A stretch of 33,916 nt of DNA from Nocardioidaceae bacterium (lineage in GTDB: Bacteria > Actinomycetota > Actinomycetes > Propionibacteriales > Nocardioidaceae): contig JACCYJ010000034.1 in NCBI GenBank assembly GCA_013696555.1, forward strand, positions 1 to 33,916, written 5' to 3'. The position numbers were made by a program, and so were the translations under genes. A model generated the notes under the pieces. It had not been told where the DNA came from. It ran no database searches and worked only from the letters and a program-made list of their open reading frames with translations. This document shows positions 18,883-26,600 of the stretch, piece after piece (within the stretch, counting starts at the first letter, position 1; each line of letters begins with the position of its first letter).

Positions 18883-21447
18883 ATGAACGCCGCCAACATC
18901 CCGGACAAACCTGCCCTCGAGGGCCTGGAAGATAAGTGGTCCCGGATCTGGGACCGCGACGATACCTACCGTTTCGAACGCACTCGGCCCCGGTCGGAGG
19001 TGTTCAGCATCGACACCCCTCCACCCACGGTGTCGGGCTTGCTGCATGTAGGGAGCGTCTTCTCCTACACCCACACCGACCTGATCGCCCGCTTCCAGCG
19101 GATGCGGGGCAAGCAGGTCTTCTACCCCATGGGCTGGGACGACAACGGCCTGGCGACGGAGCGACGGGTGCAGAACTTCTTCGGCGTCCGCTGCGATCCA
19201 ACACTGCCCTACGACGCCGACTTCACTGCGCCGACGACTCCGGATGCCAAGCAGCAGGTCCCGATCAGTCGGCGAAACTTCGTCGAGCTGTGTGTGCAGC
19301 TGACGCAGACAGACGAGAAGGTGTTCGAGGATCTGTGGCGCAAGCTGGGGCTCTCGGTGGACTGGTCTTTGTTGTACACGACCATCGGTGATGCAGCCCG
19401 GGCAACATCGCAGAGGGCGTTCCTGCGCAATCTCGCCCGCGGAGAGGCCTACCAAGCCGATGCCCCGACGCTGTGGGACATCACCGACCAGACGGCCATC
19501 GCCCAGGCCGAGCTCGAAGATCGAGAGCACCCCGGAGCGTTCTACCGGATCGCGTTCCACCGCAGCGACGGGTCAGGCCCGGTGTGGGTCGAGACCACCC
19601 GTCCTGAGTTGATCCCTGCCTGCGTTGCGTTGGTCGCCCATCCCGACGACGAGCGCTACCAGCCGTTGTTCGGCTCCGCTGTGACCACCCCTGTCGTCGG
19701 CGTGGAGGTGCCAGTGGTCGCCCATCGCCTGGCGGAGCCCGATAAGGGTTCTGGCATCGCGATGATCTGCACGTTCGGCGACGTGACCGACGTGATCTGG
19801 TGGCGGGAGCTGCAGCTGCCCAACCGCACCATCATCGGTCGGGACGGCCGAGTAGAGCGTGATCTGCCGACCTGGATCACCAGCAAGAGCGGTCGCGCTC
19901 TCTATCTGGCCATGGCCGGCAAGACCGTCTTCTCGGCCAGAGAGGTAACGGTGGCAGCGCTGCGCGATACCGGTGACCTCGCGGGAGAGCCTCGTCCGAT
20001 CACCCACTCGGTGAAGTTTTATGAACGCGGAAGCAAGCCGCTCGAGATCGTCTCGACGCGGCAGTGGTACATCCGCAACGGGGGTCGTGATCCGGATCTG
20101 CGGGGGCAACTGGTCGCCCGAGGCGGCGAAGTCACCTGGATACCGAAATACATGCAGCACCGCTTCACCAACTGGGTCGAGGGTCTCAACGGCGACTGGC
20201 TGGTAAGCCGGCAGCGGTTCTTCGGTGTCGCGTTCCCCATCTGGTACCTGCTCGACGAGGAGGGTGAGCCTGCGTACGACACGCCGATCCTGGCCGCGGA
20301 GTCGGAACTGCCGATCGACCCCGCGTCGCAGCCTCCGCCAGGGCTCGACGAATCCATGCGCGGTCAGCCAGGCGGCTTCATGGCAGATCCCGATGTGATG
20401 GACACCTGGGCCACGTCCTCGCTGACCCCGCAGATTGCCTGCGGTTGGGAGCGAGACGAGGACCTGTTCGCCAAGACCTTCCCGATGGACATGCGGCCAC
20501 AAGCACACGACATCATCCGCACCTGGTTGTTCTCGACCGTGCTTCGCTCGCACTTCGAGCACGGTTGCGCCCCCTGGTCCCACGCCGCCATCTCCGGCTT
20601 CGTCACCGATCCCGACCGCAAGAAGATGAGCAAGTCCAAGGGCAGTGCGATCGTGCCGACGGAGCTGCTAGAGAGGTACGGCTCGGACGCCGTGCGCTGG
20701 CGCGCCGCGCTGTCGCGTCCAGGATTGGACAGCCCCTTCGACGAAGCATCGATGAAGGTGGGCCGCAAGCTTGCCATGAAGGTGCTGAACGCCAGCCGGT
20801 TCGTGCTTGGTATCGGTGCCACCGGCAACGACGCCTCGGCGGTGACCGAGCCGCTCGATGTGGCCATGTTGCGCCTCCTCCAAGACGTCGTCAGCGGTGC
20901 CACGGAGTCGCTGGACGCATACCAATACGCCACGGCGCTGGAAGGCGTCGAGCGGTTCTTCTGGTCCTTCTGCGACGACTACGTCGAGCTGGTCAAGGAG
21001 CGGGCGTACGGCGGCCGCGGAGAGCTGGGCGCGTTGTCGGCCAAGGCTGCACTGGCGACAGCCCTGTCGGTGCAGCTGCGACTGCTGGCCCCGTTCCTGC
21101 CGTACGTGACCGAAGAGGTCTGGTCGTGGTGGCGAGAGGGGTCAATCCATACCTCGGCATGGCCAACACCGGATGGTGACCTGCCCACCGTGGCGGCGGA
21201 TCCCGGCGCCTTGGCAGCCGCGGCCGAGGTGCTGGCCGGCATCCGGGGCGCCAAGTCGAGCGCGAAGGTCGGGATGCGTACCGGGGTGTCAGCGGTGACC
21301 GTACGCGGCCGGCGGGAACGGCTCGATCTGGTCACCGCCGCGCTTGACGATGTCATGGCAGCCGGGCGGGTAACCGGGGACGTGACGCTCCTGGCGGCCG
21401 ACGGAGACGACGCGCTTACCGTCGACGTGGAGATCGCCGGCCCGTAG
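18883..21447 (+). CDS. valS: Valine--tRNA ligase, archaeal/rickettsial-like type, with altered HIGH motif
   Basis: [63 protein letters not shown] and [13 protein letters not shown] (KMSKS); the only large housekeeping gene on the plus strand. Confidence 0.92.
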   Translation: MNAANIPDKPALEGLEDKWSRIWDRDDTYRFERTRPRSEVFSIDTPPPTVSGLLHVGSVFSYTHTDLIARFQRMRGKQVFYPMGWDDNGLATERRVQNFFGVRCDPTLPYDADFTAPTTPDAKQQVPISRRNFVELCVQLTQTDEKVFEDLWRKLGLSVDWSLLYTTIGDAARATSQRAFLRNLARGEAYQADAPTLWDITDQTAIAQAELEDREHPGAFYRIAFHRSDGSGPVWVETTRPELIPACVALVAHPDDERYQPLFGSAVTTPVVGVEVPVVAHRLAEPDKGSGIAMICTFGDVTDVIWWRELQLPNRTIIGRDGRVERDLPTWITSKSGRALYLAMAGKTVFSAREVTVAALRDTGDLAGEPRPITHSVKFYERGSKPLEIVSTRQWYIRNGGRDPDLRGQLVARGGEVTWIPKYMQHRFTNWVEGLNGDWLVSRQRFFGVAFPIWYLLDEEGEPAYDTPILAAESELPIDPASQPPPGLDESMRGQPGGFMADPDVMDTWATSSLTPQIACGWERDEDLFAKTFPMDMRPQAHDIIRTWLFSTVLRSHFEHGCAPWSHAAISGFVTDPDRKKMSKSKGSAIVPTELLERYGSDAVRWRAALSRPGLDSPFDEASMKVGRKLAMKVLNASRFVLGIGATGNDASAVTEPLDVAMLRLLQDVVSGATESLDAYQYATALEGVERFFWSFCDDYVELVKERAYGGRGELGALSAKAALATALSVQLRLLAPFLPYVTEEVWSWWREGSIHTSAWPTPDGDLPTVAADPGALAAAAEVLAGIRGAKSSAKVGMRTGVSAVTVRGRRERLDLVTAALDDVMAAGRVTGDVTLLAADGDDALTVDVEIAGP

Positions 21448-21452
21448 TCCGG

Positions 21453-22208
21453 CTAGCTCTCGCAGCCGTGCTTCTCCTCGAACGTTTGGCACCGGTCATT
21501 GTTCGGGCCCCCGAAGGCAACGTCGGTGCCCGCGCCGCCGTCGAGGATGTCGTTGCCGACCCCGCCGCGGACCAGGTCGTCTCCGTCGTCGCCAAACAGG
21601 AAGTCCGGTCCGCCCCGCCCGTACAACCGATCGGCGCCGTCACCACCGCTCAGGAACTGGAAATGGCGGTCACCACGCATGATGTCGGCGAAGCGGGTGC
21701 CACGAACGTCCTCGATTGAGTAGACGGTGTCGTGCTGTTCGCCCAGGCGGGCGGTGTTAGCACCGAGGTCGATGCGTAACCCGCTTCGGGCGTTGGGATA
21801 CGACAGCACGTCGAGTCCTCTGTCGCTGCGACCGAGTCCCGTTCCCCCGTCGAGCAGGTCACGCCCCGGCCCGCCGACAAGTGTGTCGCCGTACTGGTCC
21901 TCGCCGAACAGAAGCCCGTCGGCCCCGCCATAGAGGCGGTCGTTACCGGGTCCACCCCGCAGGCTGTCAGAACCACGCCCGGCACAGATGAGGTCGTTGC
22001 CGCCGCGCCCATAGATGCGGTCCGAACCCTTGCCGGCAGCGATCACGTCCCGACCCGGGGTGCCGGTGAGCTTGTCTCCGGAGTCCGTGCCCACGATCGT
22101 GGCCGGTACGCCCTTACAGGTCGCTTCCGCCGCGTGGGCGGTGCTCAGCGGGTACGCCGCTCCGACGACGGTCAACAGAACGCTAACGGCAAATCCCAAG
22201 GTGGCCAC
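21453..22208 (-). CDS. Secreted calcium-binding protein with hemolysin-type (RTX) nonapeptide repeats
   Basis: Hydrophobic signal (VATLGFAVSVLLTVVGAAYPLSTAHA) followed by repeats such as YGRGGNDLI, RGGPGNDRLYGG, VRGGVGNDILDGGAGTD. GTG at 22208 chosen to follow the upstream stop; the ORF extends to 22286. Confidence 0.82.
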   Translation of the reverse strand: MATLGFAVSVLLTVVGAAYPLSTAHAAEATCKGVPATIVGTDSGDKLTGTPGRDVIAAGKGSDRIYGRGGNDLICAGRGSDSLRGGPGNDRLYGGADGLLFGEDQYGDTLVGGPGRDLLDGGTGLGRSDRGLDVLSYPNARSGLRIDLGANTARLGEQHDTVYSIEDVRGTRFADIMRGDRHFQFLSGGDGADRLYGRGGPDFLFGDDGDDLVRGGVGNDILDGGAGTDVAFGGPNNDRCQTFEEKHGCES

Positions 22209-22212
22209 GAGG

Positions 22213-22845
22213 TCAGGCCGGCATCCGCGAGCGCAACGTGTCGACGCCCGGACCGGAGAGGTCGGTGAGAACAGCCTTCCGGCCACTGATCGCCATCAGC
22301 AGTGACAGCGCCGGACCGGACACCTCCGGACCCTCGCCGTGAGACCAGTCGGCGTCGTCGGCGCGCAGTCTCAACCCGGCGATGCGTTTCTTGCCGCCGA
22401 TCATCAGGTTCGAGCTCGCGTAGAAGTCGGCGACCCGGGTCACCGCGTCCACCGGGTACGCATGCGCGATGCCCAATGGGCGCCGGATGTCCTCGGCGTG
22501 GACGATCGTCTCCCCCAGCATGGTGTCGCTGGGGCCTGGTGGATGTGTCGTCGCCTTCACTCGCTCCCGGAACGAGGCGAGCGTTTGGGCGGGTGATCCG
22601 GAGGTTTCCGCGGCGATGCTATTCGCCGACATGCTCTCGAACCGGAACCCGTTCTTGGCGAGCCCGGTGAAGAATCCGGCCGGGGTGATCTTGTTCGTCG
22701 CGACCATGTGGCCGAGCGCCTGGTGCACCGACCAATGGCCGCACAACGACGGCGTCGCCCACTGTGCTTCGTCGAGCGTCGAGAGGTCATCGGCCAATGC
22801 CTGGCGCTCGGCGTGTACGACCGGCCACGGGCTGGGCTTCGACAT
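22213..22845 (-). CDS. Maleylpyruvate isomerase family mycothiol-dependent enzyme (MDMPI_N/DinB-like)
   Basis: AERQALADDLSTLDEAQWATPSLCGHWSVHQALGHMVATNKITP ... LGETIVHAEDIRRPLGI; RBS AGGAAGGAAA upstream. Confidence 0.83.
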   Translation of the reverse strand: MSKPSPWPVVHAERQALADDLSTLDEAQWATPSLCGHWSVHQALGHMVATNKITPAGFFTGLAKNGFRFESMSANSIAAETSGSPAQTLASFRERVKATTHPPGPSDTMLGETIVHAEDIRRPLGIAHAYPVDAVTRVADFYASSNLMIGGKKRIAGLRLRADDADWSHGEGPEVSGPALSLLMAISGRKAVLTDLSGPGVDTLRSRMPA

Positions 22846-22870
22846 TCTCGTATTTCCTTCCTGTGTCCGT

Positions 22871-22894
22871 GCTGAGCCTTACGTAAGGCTCAGC
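22871..22894. terminator. Perfect 24-nt palindrome GCTGAGCCTTACGTAAGGCTCAGC; hairpin terminator or operator
   Basis: Self-complementary over the whole length; starts 3 nt past the stop codon of the plsC-like gene and lies upstream of the 22845 start. No U-tract. Confidence 0.5.
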
Positions 22895-22897
22895 GTC

Positions 22898-23821
22898 CTA
22901 GACACGCCAGGCGCGCTGTCGGGTGGTGGACGTCGGCGACTGCAGCTGCGACCACACGCGGCGCCACTGCGCGACCTGCGGGCCGGCCGGGTCGGGGGTC
23001 GATCCGTTGGCGACCCGGCGACGCGCCTCCCACCAGGTGCTGGCGTCCTCGTCGAGCAGCCCGGCAATCGCTGCCCTGACCCGCGGTGCGAAGTCCCGTG
23101 CGGACTCACCGTCGGCGGCGTACATCGGCTCCCCGAAGCGGATGGTCACCCGCTTGCGCCCTGGGCTGGGCCAACCCTGACCCCGTGGCATCGCCGCGAA
23201 GGTGCCGCGGTGGGCGACCGGAATGATGGGGACACCGTGCTCGATGGCCAGCCAGGCAGCACCGCCTCGGAAGGCACCGACCCAGCCGTCGACGGACCGA
23301 GTCCCCTCGGGAAAGACGACGACGTTCCATCCGTTGTCCAGCAGGTCACCCGGCGTTGCCGACAGGGCGCCACCGCGCCGCTCGATCGGGAACGTGTTGA
23401 ACGCGAGAACGGAGCCCACCGCACGCCACCAGGTGTCGAAGAAGTAGTCGGCGGCAGCCGCCACCGCGGTGGTCCGCCGCCACGATGCCGGTAGGGAGCA
23501 CAGGATCAGTGGAGTGTCGAGGTGCGAGGCGTGGTTCGCGACGAACAGCACCGGGGGCTTGACCCGGTCGAGCACGTCTCGACCCTCGACCTGCGACTCC
23601 ACCTGAGAGCGAAACAGCGGCGACAACCCCGCTGACTGGACGACTTCCCGGACCGCCCGGGCCGCCGGCCGGCGCGACCAGGCGGTGGGGAACACCGGCT
23701 GTTCCTTCACCGGTTGGTACGGCTCGGCCGAACGAGGCACCAACGGCCGTCGGCCCCACCGCCACCCGCGCGCAACCTGGCGTACGTCGTCGATGCCGTC
23801 GCGGACCCCGAGCCCTCTCAC
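22898..23821 (-). CDS. PlsC-type lysophospholipid/1-acylglycerol-3-phosphate acyltransferase
   Basis: Acyltransferase motifs VANHASHLDTP (NHx4D) and VVFPEGTRS; GTG start overlaps the upstream stop (GTGA) at 23818-23821. Confidence 0.87.
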   Translation of the reverse strand: MRGLGVRDGIDDVRQVARGWRWGRRPLVPRSAEPYQPVKEQPVFPTAWSRRPAARAVREVVQSAGLSPLFRSQVESQVEGRDVLDRVKPPVLFVANHASHLDTPLILCSLPASWRRTTAVAAAADYFFDTWWRAVGSVLAFNTFPIERRGGALSATPGDLLDNGWNVVVFPEGTRSVDGWVGAFRGGAAWLAIEHGVPIIPVAHRGTFAAMPRGQGWPSPGRKRVTIRFGEPMYAADGESARDFAPRVRAAIAGLLDEDASTWWEARRRVANGSTPDPAGPQVAQWRRVWSQLQSPTSTTRQRAWRV

Positions 23822-25401
23822 GGTCGCACGTCGGCAAACAGGTGCGGCGGAGTGTGCAGGTAGGTGATCGACGGCGACCGCCCAACCGTCCCGGAGACCA
23901 TCTCCAGCGCGTCTGACAGCGTCGACGCCGCCCGGAAGCCCAGGCGTTGCACCGCGCTCCGGTCGCCACCGACCCACACCACATCTTGGACATGGTCCAT
24001 GGCATGCGCGGCCCAGTACCACATGTAGAAGGGGTGGACGCCGTGGTAGGCGTGCGAGGTGCGGTAAAGGTGCACGTACCAGGGGTCAGTGGCGTAGGCC
24101 TCCTCGTACTTCGCCTCGATGACCGCCGCGTCGGTCGACTCGGCCAGCACCTCTTCGAAGAAGTCGACGTAGCTGGGGTGGTGCAGCTGGCTGAACTGCG
24201 GTGTCATCGGGTGGTAGAGGATCACGGCGCCACCGCGGCGGACGACCGGCGCCCCGCGGTAGGAGTTGAAGAAGTACCCGAGTCCGGTGCAGGTAGCGAG
24301 AATCGGGTTCATCACGGAGTTCACGTTGTACGGCCCGAGGTACGGCACGCCCAGCACCAGCACGTCGGACTGTCCGTCGACCTCGACCAGCTGCTGGCGG
24401 TGCACCATGGCCAGCGTCTTCTCGTGCACCGCCTCGGTCTCGCCGGCTCTGACACCGGTGACACCGTACGGCGCCCGCAGGCGCTGGAACACCCGATGCC
24501 GCAACTGCCCCGGTGCCACCGATAGGGCGCGCCGCGCGCCCAGCATCGACGCCTGGTCGCGCAGATTCCATTCCCATTCCCGCTTGAGCAAGAAGTCGTA
24601 CGGCGCCGGGAACACGTCGTTGTTGAGCGTCGTCTCGATCGTGAAGATCTTCAGGTGCTGGGCCAGCATGCGACCCATGCGCGACGCCGACTGGTGCAGG
24701 TGGGACTTTTCCTGATCCATGAACGAGTGCGAGCGCACCATCGTCTTCGAGTTGTGGTGGTGGCGCAGGCTCCTGTACGACGCGAGCCCGACCGGTACCG
24801 ACTTGTGGCCGCCGTCCATCGCTACCAGATTGACGTTGACATAGACGAGGAGGTCCGACTCGGCCGCCCGCCGGTTGATCTCCACGTCCTCACCGGCGTC
24901 GGTGAGACCCACGTGCAGGAGGTTCGCCCGGTCCTCGGCGTCGTGATTGGTCAGTTGTCCCTGCGGGAAGAAGGAGCGGAAAACTCGCTCACCGACGATG
25001 TCCCTCAGCTCCCCGGCAGTGAGCCGGCGGTGCAGCGCATTCGCCGAGATCAGCTCCACGTCGTCGACACCAGCCTCGGCCGCGTACGTGAGCACCTGCT
25101 CGATGATCCGCTGGCGAACGTCCGGCTTACGCATCGGTGGCAGCGGCAAGGAGATGTCGTCGAAGGCGATCGTGAGGCGCATTCCAGGTCGCAGCAGCGC
25201 CGGCAGTGGCTCGGACCCCTCGGGATGCAGCAGTGCCTCCCGAATCGTCTGCCCGACGTCGTCGACCGCGGGCAGCGACTCGGGTGGGTAGACGACGCGG
25301 GTCCCGAGCGGGAACTCCTCCAGTCGGAACCCCTCCCCCTCATGCACGACGAGAGGCGGGGTCCGATCGTCGACCTCCAGCACGAAACCTGGACGACTCA
25401 C
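23818..25401 (-). CDS. LarA-like (lactate racemase N-terminal/DUF2088) protein, divergent
   Basis: VELISANALHRRLTAGELRDIVG, FPQGQLTNHDAEDRANLLHVG, MDGGHKSVPVGLASYRSLRHHHN match the LarA layout; GTG start overlaps the upstream stop (GTGA) at 25398-25401. Confidence 0.75.
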   Translation of the reverse strand: MSRPGFVLEVDDRTPPLVVHEGEGFRLEEFPLGTRVVYPPESLPAVDDVGQTIREALLHPEGSEPLPALLRPGMRLTIAFDDISLPLPPMRKPDVRQRIIEQVLTYAAEAGVDDVELISANALHRRLTAGELRDIVGERVFRSFFPQGQLTNHDAEDRANLLHVGLTDAGEDVEINRRAAESDLLVYVNVNLVAMDGGHKSVPVGLASYRSLRHHHNSKTMVRSHSFMDQEKSHLHQSASRMGRMLAQHLKIFTIETTLNNDVFPAPYDFLLKREWEWNLRDQASMLGARRALSVAPGQLRHRVFQRLRAPYGVTGVRAGETEAVHEKTLAMVHRQQLVEVDGQSDVLVLGVPYLGPYNVNSVMNPILATCTGLGYFFNSYRGAPVVRRGGAVILYHPMTPQFSQLHHPSYVDFFEEVLAESTDAAVIEAKYEEAYATDPWYVHLYRTSHAYHGVHPFYMWYWAAHAMDHVQDVVWVGGDRSAVQRLGFRAASTLSDALEMVSGTVGRSPSITYLHTPPHLFADVRP

Positions 25402-26600
25402 CTGTTGCTCCTCGGGTCGAACGCGACTTTGACGGTACCCAGCCGGCCAGCCGAGTGGGCGTGATCGAGCGCTTCCCGCCAGCTGTGGAGCGGGTAACGC
25501 GCGACCGTTAGAGCGGCGATGCCGTGACCGGAGGCCAGCTCGATGGCCAGGTCGAACGCTCCGCGGCCGTCGGCGGCTGGCTCGTGTACTGCGGAGGCGT
25601 AGGCGCCGACGATCTCCAGCTCGCGGAACCAGGCGGCCGACAGATCGGCTGCCGCCGGCATCCCGGACAGCACCACCCGACCGCCGGCCCGAGTGGAGTG
25701 CAGGCACGTCTCGATCGACTCGCGGCTACCGACCGCGTCGATGGCGACGTCGACACCACCGAGCAGGAAAGGCCGGCTGAGCTCGGGGCTGACCCAGAAC
25801 GCCCGGGTGGCCCGGCGTACGCCCCGAAGCACCTCGGCGGGCGTGACCACCTCGGTGGCACCGAAATCGCGGGCCAACTCGCCTTGCTGGCTGTGCTTGG
25901 CGACCACGGTGATGTCACCCGCGGCGGTTAGCTCACGTAGCGCCAGCGTCGTGAACAGCCCGACGGCACCAGCGCCGCCGACCAGCACATGCGCGCCACG
26001 AGGCACCCGGGCCTGAAGCGCGGTGTGGACGGCGCAGGCGATGGGCTCCACCAGCACCGCCTGCCCGTCGGAGAGATCTTCTGGCACCGGGTGAAGCTGG
26101 CTGCGATGGGCCGTCAACACCGCTCCCCAGCCGCCGCCGGTGTCCGCGCAGAAGCCGGTCTGCAGCCCGGGTGCGATGTGCCCGACCGTGATCCGATCGC
26201 AGCGGTTGGTGGCGCCGGACCGGCAGGCGTCGCATCGGTCGACCCCTCGCGCGGCGCAGCTGAGCACCGGATCGAGCACCACTCGGGTTCCGGCCGGAAG
26301 GTCTTCACAGTCCTCGGCCAAGTCGGCGACGACCTCGTGCCCCGGCACGAATGGCATCGACACCAGACCCGAGAAGTAGCGGCTGGTGCGACCGCTGACC
26401 GCACCCAGGTCGGATCCGCAGATGCCGGACAATCGGGTCTGCAGCCGCACCCAGCCGGGCCGGGATTGGGACGGCTCCTCGCGGTTGACCAGCCGCAACG
26501 GCGCTGTGGGGCCGGTGAGGAGACCTGGCAGCCGACCGCCCATAGCACGCGCCGCGAGATGGCGGGGCAGGGAACGGAACATCTCCAGCGCCAACATCAC
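25398..26600 (-). CDS. Zinc-dependent medium-chain alcohol dehydrogenase
   Basis: GICGSD, PGHEVVADL (GHE), structural Zn cysteines CAARGVDRCDACRSGATNRC, Rossmann VGGAGAVGLFTTLALREL. GTG 26600 or ATG 26597 start overlaps the upstream stop. Confidence 0.88.
   Translation of the reverse strand: MMLALEMFRSLPRHLAARAMGGRLPGLLTGPTAPLRLVNREEPSQSRPGWVRLQTRLSGICGSDLGAVSGRTSRYFSGLVSMPFVPGHEVVADLAEDCEDLPAGTRVVLDPVLSCAARGVDRCDACRSGATNRCDRITVGHIAPGLQTGFCADTGGGWGAVLTAHRSQLHPVPEDLSDGQAVLVEPIACAVHTALQARVPRGAHVLVGGAGAVGLFTTLALRELTAAGDITVVAKHSQQGELARDFGATEVVTPAEVLRGVRRATRAFWVSPELSRPFLLGGVDVAIDAVGSRESIETCLHSTRAGGRVVLSGMPAAADLSAAWFRELEIVGAYASAVHEPAADGRGAFDLAIELASGHGIAALTVARYPLHSWREALDHAHSAGRLGTVKVAFDPRSNR

Noticed and set aside
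19573-20583. 336-aa minus-strand ORF antisense to valS
   Set aside because: Antisense to a clear ValRS coding sequence; no motif.
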